Origin: Jannaschia sp. GRR-S6-38
GTDB taxonomy: Bacteria > Pseudomonadota > Alphaproteobacteria > Rhodobacterales > Rhodobacteraceae
DNA length: 64,000 nucleotides
Reading direction: 5' to 3'
NCBI RefSeq assembly: GCF_029853695.1
Contig: NZ_CP122537.1
Location: 62,001 to 126,000, forward strand
Part shown: in pieces, positions 9,550 to 19,327 of the stretch
Layout: each line of letters starts with the position of its first letter
How positions within the stretch are numbered: position 1 is the stretch's first letter
Program-made: the position numbers and the translations under genes
The notes under the pieces: model-generated
Database searches by the model: none
What the model saw: only the letters and a program-made list of their open reading frames with translations
What the model was told of the DNA's origin: nothing

Positions 9550-9675
9550 TCAGATCGACTGGATCCAGCCCGCCAGCATCATGGCAAGCGCGATCGCGAA
9601 GACCGACAGAAAGCGGTCGATATTCAGGCCCATGAAGACGGAAAGCCCGCGATATCCGTTTTGCACGTGACGCAT
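9550..9675 (-). CDS. Small membrane protein, 41 aa, upstream of bamA
   Basis: A 41-codon frame with a very good ribosome binding site: CGGAGGATCTCAGG ends directly before the ATG, putting GGAGG about 8 bases upstream. The peptide starts MRHVQNGYRG, then carries one hydrophobic helix (about residues 22-38, FLSVFAIALAMMLAGWI) and ends WIQSI. It lies on the same strand between rseP and bamA, 120 bp before bamA. I do not recognise a named family. The binding site, single transmembrane helix and position make it likely to be real; function is unknown. Confidence 0.7.
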   Translation of the reverse strand: MRHVQNGYRGLSVFMGLNIDRFLSVFAIALAMMLAGWIQSI

Positions 9676-9778
9676 CCTGAGATCCTCCGGCGTTGCTCGA
9701 CGGATGTGGAATGCCGAGGCAACATGGCAGGAATTGGGCGGCCTTTGGGCGATTTCGCGCAGGCGCGCGGAAGCCCCC

Positions 9779-11113
9779 TCAGGGACAGGTCAGGTCGTTG
9801 AAGAGCGCGAAGACCATCAGCGCGCCCATCAGCGCAAGCCCCACCGTCATCAACACCTTGACCGCCCCGTCGGATGGCGCCCGCCCCGAGACGGCCTCGT
9901 AGGCGTGGAACACCAGGTGGCCGCCATCGAGCACGGGGATCGGGAACAGGTTCAGCATGCCCACCGCCGCCGACAGGACCGCGATGAACCAGATGAAATT
10001 GGCGAAGCCTTGGCTGGCCGCGGCGCCCGAGGTTTCGGCGATGCCGATCGGGCCGGACAGGTTGCAGGTGCTGATCTGGCCGGTGACGATATGGCTGAGC
10101 GCCGAAAGCGAGGAGCGCAGGATGAACAGCGTCTGGTCGACGCCGTAGCCCAAAGCCGCGATCGGGCCCGCCCGCTCGGTGACCGGCTCGAAGAACAGCC
10201 CGCCCGAAATGCCCAGAAGATAGCGCGTCTCGAAGCCGCCATCGGGCAGCGGCAGGTCGCTGCTGCGCGGCGCGATAGTGAAGTCCAGAAGCTCGCCGTC
10301 GCGCCAGACGGTGATCGCGAGCGGCGCGCCCTCGCTGGCGGCGACGCGGTCCTGAAGCTCGCCGAAGGAATGGATCGGCTCGCCCTCGACCGCGCGGATG
10401 GTGTCGCCCGGCTGCAGCCCGATATCCCAGGCGGCGGAGCGCGGCTGCACCACGTCGACGCGTGCCGGCATGGGCGGCGCCGCCTCGACGTCGAGGACGG
10501 CCCCGTCGCGGCGGATCTCGTAGGGTAGCGTCCGCGCCGGCGGCTGCGCGCGCCCGGCCTCGGTCAGCTCGGCCAGGGTGGCGACGGGCTGGCCCGCGAT
10601 GGACAGCACCTCGTCGCCGGGCTGCAGCGTCTGAACGTCGGCCGGCAAGTCCTTGATTTCACCTATAACGGGCCGTTCGACCGCCTGGCCCGCGACGATC
10701 ACGAACGCCCCGAAGACCAGGATCGATAGGATGAAGTTGAAGATCGGTCCCGCCGCCACGGTCGCGGCGCGGCGCCAGAGCGCGGCGCCCGTCATGGTCT
10801 GCGCCCGTTCCTCCGCCGACATGGTCGCGACCTCGCCATCCGCGCCCACCGACGCGGCATTGGCATCGCCGCGGAACTTGACGTAGCCGCCCAGCGGCAG
10901 CGCGGCGACCTGCCATCGGGTGCCGTGCCGGTCCATGCGCGAGAACAAGATCGGGCCGAAGCCGATCGAGAAGACATCCGCCTTGATGCCGCACCAGCGC
11001 CCGACGATGTAATGCCCGTATTCGTGGATCGCGACGATGATCGACAGCGCCACGACGAAGGCCAGCACCGTGTAGATCAGGCCGCCGAATTGCGGGATGA
11101 GGCTGAGATCCAT
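9779..11113 (-). CDS. rseP: Site-2 (RseP-type) intramembrane zinc metalloprotease
   Basis: A 444-residue S2P protease that cleaves anti-sigma factors within the inner membrane during envelope stress. HEYGH at residues 30-34 supplies the zinc ligands and catalytic Glu in the first membrane helix. Two PDZ-like segments occupy about 125-290 (LQPGDEVLSIAGQPV and LQPGDTIRAVEGEPI). The C-terminal helix has PVLDGGHLVFHAYE with the third ligand Asp. Its ATG directly abuts the dxr stop (TGAATG). Placement before bamA is the common gammaproteobacterial and alphaproteobacterial order. Confidence 0.94.
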   Translation of the reverse strand: MDLSLIPQFGGLIYTVLAFVVALSIIVAIHEYGHYIVGRWCGIKADVFSIGFGPILFSRMDRHGTRWQVAALPLGGYVKFRGDANAASVGADGEVATMSAEERAQTMTGAALWRRAATVAAGPIFNFILSILVFGAFVIVAGQAVERPVIGEIKDLPADVQTLQPGDEVLSIAGQPVATLAELTEAGRAQPPARTLPYEIRRDGAVLDVEAAPPMPARVDVVQPRSAAWDIGLQPGDTIRAVEGEPIHSFGELQDRVAASEGAPLAITVWRDGELLDFTIAPRSSDLPLPDGGFETRYLLGISGGLFFEPVTERAGPIAALGYGVDQTLFILRSSLSALSHIVTGQISTCNLSGPIGIAETSGAAASQGFANFIWFIAVLSAAVGMLNLFPIPVLDGGHLVFHAYEAVSGRAPSDGAVKVLMTVGLALMGALMVFALFNDLTCP

Positions 11114-12298
11114 TCAGGCGGTCCTTACGTCTGCGCGCGCCAGCTCACACGCGATCGCGCGGGCGGCCCGGTCGGTGTGAAGCACCATATCGAGATCCAA
11201 GGTGTCAGCTTCAAGGCGACCATCGGCCGCCATCCGGTCGAGAACCGTCTCGACCAGCGGCGCCATCCCGGTGAAGGGCAGCGCGCGGTCGAGGAACAGG
11301 TCCAGCGCCGCCTCCTTGGCGGCGTTGAAGGCCGCGCCGGTCAGGCCGCCCTCCTCCATCACGCGGGTGGCCAGCGCCAGCGCCGGATAGCGCGCGGGAT
11401 CGGGCGCGTGGAAGTCGAGGCATGCGACGCGGGCGAGGTCCAGCCGTTCGACCGGCAGGTGCCGGCGCTCGGGCCAGTGCAGCGCGTAGCCGATGGCGTG
11501 GCGCATGTCCGGCGCGCCCAGATGCGCCATCAGCGCGCCGTCGTTGAACTGCACCAGCGCGTGGACCAGCGATTGGGGATGAATGACCGTGGCGATCTTC
11601 TCGGGCGGCAGGCCGAAGAATTCCTTGGTCTCGATCAGCTCCATCGCCTTGTTGAACATGGTGGCCGAGTCGATCGTGATGCGCTGGCCCATGTCCCAGT
11701 TCGGATGCGTGCCCGCCTGCTCGGGCGAGGCCGAGGCCAGGTGCTCCAGCGGCCAGTCGCGCAGCCCCCCGCCGGAGCCGGTGATGACGACCTGCTCGAC
11801 CGCCTCCATCCGCTCGCCGACGAGCGCCTGGAAGACGGCGGAATGCTCGCTGTCGACGGGCAGGACGGTCGCGCCGTGGCGCCGGGCCTCGGCCATCAGG
11901 AGCGGGCCCGCGCAGACCAGGCTCTCCTTGTTGGCCAGCGCCAGCGTGCCGCCGTGGTGCAGCGCGCGCAGCCCGGGGACGAGGCCCGCGGCGCCGACGA
12001 TGGCGCTCATCACCCAGTCGGCCGGCCGGTCGGCGGCCTCCTCCAGCGCGCCCTGCCCCGCGGCGGCCTCGACGCCCGATCCCGCGAGCGCCGCGCGCAG
12101 CTCCGGCAGCCGCTCCTCGTAGGCGGTGACGGCCAGCGCGGCTCCGAGCCGACGGGCATCCTCGGCCAGGCACGCGATATTGGCGCCGCCCGTCAGCACC
12201 ACCACCTCGTAGGCCTCGGGGTCGCGCCCGATCAGATCGAGCGTGTTCTGCCCGATGCTGCCAGTGGCTCCGAAGACGCTGACGCGGCGGCGGGTCAT
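11114..12298 (-). CDS. dxr: 1-deoxy-D-xylulose 5-phosphate reductoisomerase
   Basis: A 394-residue NADPH enzyme that converts DXP to 2-C-methylerythritol 4-phosphate, the committed step of the MEP isoprenoid pathway. The N-terminal Rossmann motif VFGATGSIGQNTLDLI is at residues 8-23. ANKESLVCAG, PVDSEHSAVFQ (metal-binding D and E) and TMFNKAMELIE with the flexible-loop HPQSLVHALVQ are all present. The start is set at ATG 12298, which overlaps the cdsA stop (ATGA) and places the Rossmann motif at the usual distance. Length is typical. Confidence 0.95.
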   Translation of the reverse strand: MTRRRVSVFGATGSIGQNTLDLIGRDPEAYEVVVLTGGANIACLAEDARRLGAALAVTAYEERLPELRAALAGSGVEAAAGQGALEEAADRPADWVMSAIVGAAGLVPGLRALHHGGTLALANKESLVCAGPLLMAEARRHGATVLPVDSEHSAVFQALVGERMEAVEQVVITGSGGGLRDWPLEHLASASPEQAGTHPNWDMGQRITIDSATMFNKAMELIETKEFFGLPPEKIATVIHPQSLVHALVQFNDGALMAHLGAPDMRHAIGYALHWPERRHLPVERLDLARVACLDFHAPDPARYPALALATRVMEEGGLTGAAFNAAKEAALDLFLDRALPFTGMAPLVETVLDRMAADGRLEADTLDLDMVLHTDRAARAIACELARADVRTA

Positions 12299-13164
12299 CC
12301 GACCCCCGGCACCGGCGGGAATTCCGAGATCGACTCGATCACCAGCAGCATGAGCGCCGCGCCCAGCATGGCGTCGAACCGGTCGAACAGTCCGCCATGA
12401 CCGGGCAAGAGGTTCGAGCTGTCCTTCACGCCGACCTTCCGCTTCACCGCCGATTCCGCGATGTCCCCCATCTGCGCCATCATCGCCAGCGCGACGGAGA
12501 TGCCGATCGTCTCCCACCCGGCATCGAGCCAGACCGCCCAGACGAGGCCCACCAGGGCCGCGCCGATCCAGCCCGCGATCGTGCCCGACCAGGTCTTCTT
12601 CGGGCTGACCCGCGGCCAGAACTTCGGCCCGCCCAGCATGCGGCCGGCGAAATAGCCCGCCACGTCGGACATCACCACGACGGCGATGAGCCAGAGCATC
12701 CAGAGCAGGCCGAACTGCGTCAGGTGCTGCGTAAGGCTGAGCCCCGCCAGCACGATGGCCGCCGAGAAGCCCACCATGATGCGGCGGTGGCGGTGCAGGA
12801 AAGCCACGCCCGCCATCGGCACCAGCATGAGGATCGGCAGACCGAAGCCGATGGGCAGCAGGTTGGCCAGGAACAGCCCGCCCCCGCCCAGCCCGGCCAT
12901 CAGGCGCGCGCGCTTGGGTCCGCAGCGCAGCATGGTCGCCAGTTCCCACAGCATCAGCCCCACGGCGAGCGAAATCAGCGCCACAAACCAGAGCCCGCCG
13001 ATCCAGATCGCGACGCCGCCGACCGCGGCCAGGACGACCGCCGTCATCAGACGCGGCGCGAGGTCCTGGAAGCGGCCCGCGACCTGCGGCTCGAGCGGCG
13101 GGTCGAGCGCGAAGTCGAAGAGCGGCGGCTCCTCCGCCTCGCTGTCCTCGGGCTCTCGGCTCAC
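12295..13164 (-). CDS. cdsA: Phosphatidate cytidylyltransferase CdsA
   Basis: A 289-residue polytopic membrane enzyme making CDP-diacylglycerol from phosphatidic acid and CTP for phospholipid synthesis. The C-terminal signature region SDVAGYFAGRMLGGPKFWPRVSPKKT...G and the terminal LLPGHGGLFDRFDAM are diagnostic (broken here at position 20). An acidic cytosolic N-terminus of about 40 residues precedes seven or eight hydrophobic helices. It overlaps uppS upstream and dxr downstream, each by ATGA. Confidence 0.94.
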   Translation of the reverse strand: MSREPEDSEAEEPPLFDFALDPPLEPQVAGRFQDLAPRLMTAVVLAAVGGVAIWIGGLWFVALISLAVGLMLWELATMLRCGPKRARLMAGLGGGGLFLANLLPIGFGLPILMLVPMAGVAFLHRHRRIMVGFSAAIVLAGLSLTQHLTQFGLLWMLWLIAVVVMSDVAGYFAGRMLGGPKFWPRVSPKKTWSGTIAGWIGAALVGLVWAVWLDAGWETIGISVALAMMAQMGDIAESAVKRKVGVKDSSNLLPGHGGLFDRFDAMLGAALMLLVIESISEFPPVPGVG

Positions 13165-13910
13165 GCCGTGACGCCGCCGTATCGGCGCTCGCGCCGCCCA
13201 TAGCGGGCGATCACGTCTTCGAAATGCGCGCGCGTGAAATCGGGCCAGAGCGTGTCGACGAACTCGTACTCCGAATAGGCCGACTGCCAGAGCAGGAAAT
13301 TCGAGATGCGCGCCTCGCCCGAGGTGCGGATGACCAGATCCGGATCGGGCAGGACATGGGTGTCGAGATAGCGCGGCAGCGTCTCGTCGCAGATCGCCTC
13401 GGGGTCGAGCTTCCCGGCGGCGACGTCGCGGGCCAGCCGCTTGGTGGCGCGCGCGACCTCGTCCCGGCCGCCGTAATTCAGCGCGATGGTCAGGTTGATC
13501 CGCGTGTTATGCGCGGTCAGCGCTTCGATCATGTCCATGAGGCCGCGCAGCTTGGCATCGAGCCGCACCCGGTCGCCGATAAAGCGCACGCGCACGCCCT
13601 CGGCCAGCAGGTTCTGCGCCTCGGCCTCGATGTAGCGGCGGAACAGGCCCATCAGGCCCGACACCTCCTCCTGGGTGCGTTTCCAGTTCTCGGTCGAGAA
13701 GGCGAAGATCGTCACGAAGCTGATGCCCAGGTCGGGGCAGGCCTGGACGATCTCGCGCACGCGCCGCGCGCCGGCGCGGTGGCCCAGAAGGCGGGGACGG
13801 CCCCGCTTCTCGGCCCAGCGGCCGTTGCCGTCCATGATGATCGCGACGTGGCGGGGCCCCGTGCCGGGGCCGTCCGGCCCCGCGGTGATGGCTTTCGCCG
13901 CTTCGCTCAT
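13161..13910 (-). CDS. uppS: Undecaprenyl diphosphate synthase (cis-prenyltransferase)
   Basis: A 249-residue enzyme that elongates farnesyl diphosphate with isopentenyl diphosphate to C55-PP, the lipid carrier for peptidoglycan and O-antigen. HVAIIMDGNGRWA (catalytic Asp), RPRLLGHRAGA, FAFSTENWKR, LNYGGRDE and DLVIRTSGEARISNFLLWQ are all family signatures. It is 40 bp downstream of frr and overlaps cdsA by 4 nt. Length is normal. Confidence 0.95.
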   Translation of the reverse strand: MSEAAKAITAGPDGPGTGPRHVAIIMDGNGRWAEKRGRPRLLGHRAGARRVREIVQACPDLGISFVTIFAFSTENWKRTQEEVSGLMGLFRRYIEAEAQNLLAEGVRVRFIGDRVRLDAKLRGLMDMIEALTAHNTRINLTIALNYGGRDEVARATKRLARDVAAGKLDPEAICDETLPRYLDTHVLPDPDLVIRTSGEARISNFLLWQSAYSEYEFVDTLWPDFTRAHFEDVIARYGRRERRYGGVTA

Positions 13911-13950
13911 CTCATCCGCCCTTCCTGGCCTGCGGCCCGCATCAACCCGG

Positions 13951-14505
13951 TCAAACCTGCATGATCTCGGCTTGCTTGCGCTCCAGCGCCTCGTCGACGG
14001 CCTTGATGTAGCGGTCGGTCATCTCCTGGACCTCGCTTTCCCACATCTTGCGCTCGTCCTCGGGCGGCTCGCCCTTCTTGATCTGGTCCATGCCGTCGCG
14101 GCGGACGTTGCGGATCGAGACGCGGGCGTTCTCGGCATATTGGCCGGCGACCTTGGTCAGGTCGCGGCGCCGCTCCTCGTTGAGCTCGGGGATGGGCAGC
14201 ATGATGATGGTGCCGTTGAGCTGCGGATTGATGCCGAGGCCGCTTTCCCGGATGGCCTTCTCGACCTTGCCGACCAGCGACTTGTCCCAGACGTTGACGG
14301 TTACCATCCGCGGCTCGGGGACGTTGACGGTGCCGACCTGATTGATCGGGGTGGGCTGGCCGTAGGCGTCGACCATCACCGGCTCCAGCATCGAGGCGGA
14401 GGCCCGCCCGGTGCGCAGCGAGCCGAACTCGGTGCGCAGATTGGTCATCGCGCCATCCATCCGGCGTTCGAGATCATCGGTGTCCAGCTCGAAATCGTCT
14501 GCCAT
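13951..14505 (-). CDS. frr: Ribosome recycling factor
   Basis: A 184-residue protein that, with EF-G, splits post-termination ribosomes. The [21 protein letters not shown] core, the N-terminal helix ([17 protein letters not shown]), [19 protein letters not shown] strand and the C-terminal three-helix bundle with [13 protein letters not shown] are present. A GGAAGGACGAGAG leader gives a good binding site ahead of ATG 14505. A 187-bp gap with no recognisable gene separates it from pyrH; the next gene downstream is uppS. Confidence 0.95.
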   Translation of the reverse strand: MADDFELDTDDLERRMDGAMTNLRTEFGSLRTGRASASMLEPVMVDAYGQPTPINQVGTVNVPEPRMVTVNVWDKSLVGKVEKAIRESGLGINPQLNGTIIMLPIPELNEERRRDLTKVAGQYAENARVSIRNVRRDGMDQIKKGEPPEDERKMWESEVQEMTDRYIKAVDEALERKQAEIMQV

Positions 14506-14692
14506 CTCTCGTCCTTCCGTGGCCTCGGAACGCTATAGCTGGCGCGTCCCGGGGAGGGAAGCGGGCAGATGCGGCATGCCGGGCGCAGGCTTGCAGGAAA
14601 TCATCACCCCCTCCCGCATCGCTGCGGCCGACGGGGTACGACGAAAGACGTGAAGATGGTCTTTCCGGGTCGGCGGGACCCGGGACCGCAGG

Positions 14693-15436
14693 TTAATCGG
14701 ACACCCGCGTATAGGTCCCCTCGCCCGCGAGGATGCCGCGGAAGCCGCCCGGCGTGTCCAGCGAGAAGACAATGATCGGCAGCCCGTTCTCGCGCGCCAG
14801 CGCGATGGCCGAGGCGTCCATGACCTTGAGATGCTTCGACAGCACCTCGTCGTAGCTGATCTGCTCGTAGCGCTTGGCGTCGGCGTGCTTCATCGGGTCC
14901 TTGTCGTAGACCCCGTCCACCTTGGTGCCCTTGAAGATCGCTTCGCAGGCCATCTCGGAGGCGCGCAGCGTGGCCGCCGTGTCGGTGGTGAAATACGGGT
15001 TTCCGGTGCCGGCGGCGAAGATGACGATCCGCTTCTTCTCGAGGTGGCGCACGGCGCGGCGGCGGATATAAGGCTCGCAGACCTGGTCCATCGGGATGGC
15101 CGAGATGACGCGGGTGTGCAGGCCGAGCGCCTCCAGCGCGCCCTGCATCGCCAGCGCGTTCATCACCGTGGCGAGCATCCCCATGTAATCGGCCGTCGTC
15201 CGCTCCATCCCCTGGGCCGAGCCCTGCAGCCCGCGAAAGATGTTGCCGCCGCCGATCACCATGCAGACCTCGACGCCCATCTGCTGGACGGATTGCACCT
15301 CGCGGGCGATGCGTTCGACGGTGGGCGGATGCAGGCCGAACCCCTGGTCGCCCATCAGCGCCTCGCCCGAGATCTTCAGCATGACGCGGTTCAGAACGGG
15401 GCGGGCGGGGATGGCTTCGGACTGGGCTTCGGTCAT
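14693..15436 (-). CDS. pyrH: UMP kinase PyrH
   Basis: A 247-residue amino-acid-kinase fold enzyme phosphorylating UMP to UDP, usually hexameric, GTP-activated and UTP-inhibited. [59 protein letters not shown] and the C-terminal [12 protein letters not shown] end identify it. The start at ATG 15436 leaves a 16-residue tail before the kinase core, as in other Rhodobacteraceae. It is the first gene of the minus-strand envelope run and divergent from miaA; the 99-bp gap must hold both promoters. Confidence 0.95.
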   Translation of the reverse strand: MTEAQSEAIPARPVLNRVMLKISGEALMGDQGFGLHPPTVERIAREVQSVQQMGVEVCMVIGGGNIFRGLQGSAQGMERTTADYMGMLATVMNALAMQGALEALGLHTRVISAIPMDQVCEPYIRRRAVRHLEKKRIVIFAAGTGNPYFTTDTAATLRASEMACEAIFKGTKVDGVYDKDPMKHADAKRYEQISYDEVLSKHLKVMDASAIALARENGLPIIVFSLDTPGGFRGILAGEGTYTRVSD

Positions 15437-15535
15437 GTCGGATCCCCCGCGGCTGTTGCGGGCCCGTCTATGGCCGAATACCCCCTCGGGGGCAACCGGA
15501 CCGGATCGGTCCGCGGGGGAGAGACGGGAGCCCGG

Positions 15536-16423
15536 ATGAAGCGGCTGATCGAGGATATCGCGGCGGACCGGCCCGTGCTGATCGCGGGGCCGACGGCCAG
15601 CGGGAAATCGGCGCTGGCGCTGGCGCTGGCCGAGGCGCAGGAGCGCCCCGTCGTCAATGCCGACGCCCTGCAGGTCTTCGCGGATTGGCGCGTCCTGACG
15701 GCCCGGCCCTCGCCCGACGAGGAAGCGCGCGCGCCGCACCATCTCTATGGCCATGTCGAATGGACCCGGGCCTATTCCGTAGGCGACTGGCTGCGCGACG
15801 TGACGCCGCTTCTGGACCGCCGCCCGGTGATCGTCGGCGGCACGGGGCTCTATTTCCGGGTCCTGACGGAAGGGCTGGCCGACATCCCGCCGACCCCGCC
15901 CGCGATCCGGGCCGAGGCGGAGGCCCGGCTGCGCGACTGCGGGCTGCCCGCACTGGTGGCCGATCTGGATCCCGCGACGGCGGCGGGGCTCGACCGCAAC
16001 AACCCGATGCGGGTGATGCGCGCCTGGGAGGTGGCGCGCGCCACCGGCCGCTCGATCCGCGACTGGCAGGCCGAGACGCCGCCCCCCGCCCTGCTCTTGT
16101 CCGCCGCGACCGCGCTGGTCCTCGACGCGCCGAAGGAATGGCTCGATCCCCGGATCGTCCGCCGGTTCGACCAGATGCTGGCCGCCGGCGCGCTGGAGGA
16201 GGCGCGCCGGGTCCTGCCGCGCTGGGATCCGACGCTCAATGCCGCGCAGGCCATCGGCGCGCCCGAGCTCATCGCGCATCTGCGCGGCGAGCTTCCGCTC
16301 AGCGAGGCGCGCGACCGCGCCATCCTGGCCTCGCGCCGCTACGCCAAGCGCCAGCGGACCTGGTTCCGCGCGCGGATGGGCGGCTGGCGGCGCATCTCGG
16401 CGCCGGAACTGGCGTCCGGCTGA
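15536..16423 (+). CDS. miaA: tRNA dimethylallyltransferase MiaA
   Basis: A 295-residue prenyltransferase that adds dimethylallyl to A37 of tRNAs reading UNN codons. The P-loop [11 protein letters not shown] is near residue 18. [13 protein letters not shown] has A-D-A-L-Q-V in place of the common D-S-x-Q-Y/V, followed by [24 protein letters not shown] and [11 protein letters not shown]. The C-terminal [11 protein letters not shown] motif contacts tRNA. The frame is open well upstream, but the P-loop position fixes the start at ATG 15536. It is divergent from pyrH. Confidence 0.93.
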   Translation: MKRLIEDIAADRPVLIAGPTASGKSALALALAEAQERPVVNADALQVFADWRVLTARPSPDEEARAPHHLYGHVEWTRAYSVGDWLRDVTPLLDRRPVIVGGTGLYFRVLTEGLADIPPTPPAIRAEAEARLRDCGLPALVADLDPATAAGLDRNNPMRVMRAWEVARATGRSIRDWQAETPPPALLLSAATALVLDAPKEWLDPRIVRRFDQMLAAGALEEARRVLPRWDPTLNAAQAIGAPELIAHLRGELPLSEARDRAILASRRYAKRQRTWFRARMGGWRRISAPELASG

Positions 16424-16476
16424 CCTCGCGCCCGAGGGGCTTTGACATCCCCGCCCGGGACATGGAGGCTCGACCC

Positions 16477-17370
16477 ATGTCGCGCATCCGCCTCTTCGAG
16501 TCGCGCGGGCTGTCCGAGGCCGACCGCCTTGCCGGCCTGCATCAGGAGATGGTGACGCCGCTGGCCCGCGTCGGGCGCTGGCGGCGCGAGCGCCCGCATG
16601 TCGAAAACCACGCCGTCCTGATCTGGATCCCCCGCGGGCAGGGCCGTATCACCACCCTGGCCAAGACCCGGGGCTATGCGCCCGCCACGGCGATCGTCCT
16701 GCCGCCGCGCACGCCCTTCGCGATCCAGCCCGGCGCGATGACCGAAGGCAGCCTGACCCGCCTGCCCGACCTTTTCGAGGCGCCGATGCCGTCCGAGCCG
16801 CGGACGCTGCGCGTGTCCGACATGGCCACGCAGGGCGAGCTGTCGGGCCTGCTCGACCGGCTGGGGCGCGCCGGCGACCTGGCCGATCCGCCCACGGGCC
16901 GCGCGGCGCTCGCGCGCGTCATCCTGCTCTCGGCGCTGGTCGAGCGGATCGACCGGCTGCACCCCGACCGCCCCCGCAACGCCGCCGACCGGCTGGCCGC
17001 CGCCTTCGCCCGCGCCGTCGAGGACCGGCTCTGCGAGGGACTCCGGCTGGAGGACATGGCCGGCCTGCTGGACGTCACGCCCACGCATCTGACCCGCACG
17101 ATCCGCGCCACCTGCGGCATCACCGCGGCGCGCTACATGAGCGAGCGCGTGATGCACGAAGCGCGCCGGCGCCTGGCCGATACCGACGACAGCGCGGCGA
17201 CCATCGCGGCGGCGCTGGGCTTCGGCTCCGCGGCCTATTTCACCCGCGCCTTCGGTCGCGTCACAGGCGAGACCCCGTCCGCCTTTCGCAAGCGCGAGCG
17301 CCGGGTTGCCGTTGCGTCACCTGCGACATCGCGCCCGGACAGAGGGCCCCGATCGCGCGCGATTGTCTGA
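16477..17370 (+). CDS. AraC-family transcriptional regulator
   Basis: A 297-residue regulator. The C-terminal AraC/XylS double helix-turn-helix spans about residues 175-275: [20 protein letters not shown] for the first helix-turn-helix, then [20 protein letters not shown] and the terminal ETPSAFRK signature. The N-terminal part is a cupin-like sensor ([17 protein letters not shown], then [13 protein letters not shown]). The start is ATG 16477, with GGAGG seven bases upstream; an in-frame ATG at 16462 would place that site inside the gene. It is followed after 182 bp by an ABC importer operon on the same strand, which it may control. Effector unknown. Confidence 0.85.
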   Translation: MSRIRLFESRGLSEADRLAGLHQEMVTPLARVGRWRRERPHVENHAVLIWIPRGQGRITTLAKTRGYAPATAIVLPPRTPFAIQPGAMTEGSLTRLPDLFEAPMPSEPRTLRVSDMATQGELSGLLDRLGRAGDLADPPTGRAALARVILLSALVERIDRLHPDRPRNAADRLAAAFARAVEDRLCEGLRLEDMAGLLDVTPTHLTRTIRATCGITAARYMSERVMHEARRRLADTDDSAATIAAALGFGSAAYFTRAFGRVTGETPSAFRKRERRVAVASPATSRPDRGPRSRAIV

Positions 17371-17552
17371 AAGCGACACCAGAAAGCGGGCTCCGTTGTC
17401 GTTTTCAGGCGGAGTCAAGTCGATTTGCGCCGTTGACCCTCGGGGGTCGATGGGCCCTATTGGCACGGTCCCGGGGTTCGACTGGATCCCGGCAAGGCCC
17501 GCAGCCCGAAAATGAGGCCGCGGGAGAAACGAATAAAGGGAGATGACGACGT

Positions 17553-19223
17553 ATGACGAAGCACGATCCGAACCTGGCCGAGGGGATCCACCCCGGCGCC
17601 GTGATGTTTGCGGACGAACACAAGCGCGGCCTGATGGACCGGCGCGAGTTCCTGACGCGGGCCACGGCGCTCGGTGTGTCGATCCCGGCCGCTTACGCGA
17701 TGATCGGCGCGACACCCGCCAAGGCGGATGCCCACATGCAGCAGGGCGGCACCGTCCGCATGCAGATGGAAGTCCGTGCGCTGAAGGATCCGCGCACCTT
17801 CGACTGGACCCAGATGTCCTATGTCGCCGCCGGCTGGCTGGAATACCTCGTCGAGTACAATTCCGACGGCTCGTTCCGCGGCATGCTGCTCGACAGCTGG
17901 GAAACCAATGACGACGCCACGGTCTACACGCTGAAGGTCCGCCCGGGTGTGACCTGGAACAACGGTGATCCGTTCACCGCCGAGCATGTCGCCTTCAACT
18001 TCGCCCGCTGGGCCGAAGCCGACGCCGAGGGCAACTCGATGGCCGCGCGCGTTACCTCCATCGTCGATCCGGAGACCAACATGGCCGCCGAGGGCGCGAT
18101 CGAGGTCGTGGACGACCTGACCGTCCGCCTGAACCTGCTGCAGCCCGACATCACGCTGATCCCGGGCATCGCCGACTACCCGGCGCATGTCATCCACCCC
18201 GATCAGGACCCGACGGACCTGCTGGGGCAGCAGCTCGGCACCGGCCCCTATCTCAGCGAAAGCCACGAGGTCGGCGTGAAGTCGGTCCTGGTCCGCAACA
18301 CCGATCACGACTGGTGGGGCTACGACGCCGGCTGGGGCGCCGCGCTGGACCGGATCGAATATGTCGATTACGGCACGGACCCCTCGGCCTGGCTGGCCGC
18401 CGCCGAGTCCGAGGAAGTCGACGCGATCTACGAGAACGTGGGCGAATATGTCGACATCTTCGACAGCATCGGCTGGGCCAAGTCGGAAGTGGTCACGGGC
18501 TCGACCATCGTGATCCGCCCGAACCAGCAGACCGAAGTCAACGGCATGCGCCCCTACGAGGACAAGCGCGTCCGCCAGGCGTTGGTCATGGCCTGCGACA
18601 ACTCGGTCCTGCTCGAGCTGGGCTATGCCGGCCAGGGCGTGGACGCGATCAACTGCCATGTCGGCCCGGTGCACCCGGAATTCGACGACACGGCCGAGCG
18701 TCTGCCCTATGATCCGGCCCGCGCGCTGGAGCTTCTGCAGGAAGCCGGGATGGCCGATTTCGAGCACGAGCTGTTCTCGATCGACGACGACTGGCGCCGC
18801 AACACCACCGATGCCGTGGCAGCCCAGCTGCGCGACGCGGGCATCCCGGTGAAGCGGACGATCCTGCCCGGCTCCACCTTCTGGAACGACTGGACGAAAT
18901 ACCCGTTCAGCTCGACCAACTGGAACCACCGCCCGCTGGGCACGCAGGTCCTGGGTCTCGCCTACAAGTCGGGCGTCGCTTGGAACGAGTTCGGCTGGTC
19001 CAATGCCGAGTTCGACGCCCTGCTTGCGGAGGCCAACGCCATCGCCGACGCCGACACGCGTCGCGAGGTGATGGGCAAGATCGAGCGGATCGTCATCGAG
19101 GAGGGCGTGACCATCCAGCCCTACTGGCGCTCGCTCTTCCGGCACTATCGCGAGGGCGTGGTCGGCATCGACATGCACATCGCCTACCTGCCGCAGATGT
19201 ATAAGTGGGGCCTCGCGGCCTGA
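17553..19223 (+). CDS. ABC transporter substrate-binding protein (peptide/nickel type, Tat-exported)
   Basis: A 556-residue family-5 solute-binding protein of an ABC importer. The N-terminus is unusual: about 28 residues precede a twin-arginine signal (DRREFLTRATA, residues 29-39), with likely cleavage after AKADA near residue 60. The body has YTLKVRPGVTWNNGDPFTAEHVAFNF and RVRQALVMACDN, characteristic of the DppA/OppA group. It likely binds an oligopeptide or similar amine-rich solute; the ligand cannot be read from the sequence. First gene of an importer operon with two permeases and a double ATPase. A strong hairpin follows it, which usually keeps binding-protein mRNA in excess. Confidence 0.88.
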   Translation: MTKHDPNLAEGIHPGAVMFADEHKRGLMDRREFLTRATALGVSIPAAYAMIGATPAKADAHMQQGGTVRMQMEVRALKDPRTFDWTQMSYVAAGWLEYLVEYNSDGSFRGMLLDSWETNDDATVYTLKVRPGVTWNNGDPFTAEHVAFNFARWAEADAEGNSMAARVTSIVDPETNMAAEGAIEVVDDLTVRLNLLQPDITLIPGIADYPAHVIHPDQDPTDLLGQQLGTGPYLSESHEVGVKSVLVRNTDHDWWGYDAGWGAALDRIEYVDYGTDPSAWLAAAESEEVDAIYENVGEYVDIFDSIGWAKSEVVTGSTIVIRPNQQTEVNGMRPYEDKRVRQALVMACDNSVLLELGYAGQGVDAINCHVGPVHPEFDDTAERLPYDPARALELLQEAGMADFEHELFSIDDDWRRNTTDAVAAQLRDAGIPVKRTILPGSTFWNDWTKYPFSSTNWNHRPLGTQVLGLAYKSGVAWNEFGWSNAEFDALLAEANAIADADTRREVMGKIERIVIEEGVTIQPYWRSLFRHYREGVVGIDMHIAYLPQMYKWGLAA

Positions 19224-19233
19224 CGACCTGATC

Positions 19234-19259
19234 GGGGCCGCCCTTCGCCGGGCGGCCCC
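19234..19259 (+). terminator. GC-rich hairpin between binding protein and permease genes
   Basis: A 10-bp perfect stem (GGGGCCGCCC/GGGCGGCCCC) with a 6-nt loop, 10 bp after the binding-protein stop. There is no run of T afterwards, so it is more likely an mRNA-stabilising or partially terminating element than a full terminator. This arrangement is usual in importer operons. Confidence 0.6.
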
Positions 19260-19327
19260 GGTTCACTTCACGCCCGGAGGTGCGATCAAACCTCCGCAAA
19301 AAGAACGACAGGGACCGGGGGCACCAC

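Noticed and set aside
6682..9801. A very long open frame (over 1000 codons) on the plus strand opposite skp and bamA
   Set aside because: It is antisense to bamA, skp and the gap beyond; composition is what high third-position G+C produces opposite a real gene, and no family motif is seen.
17433..17463. TTGACC and TATTGG as promoter of the ABC importer
   Set aside because: The 19-bp spacer and poor -10 match make it too weak to annotate.
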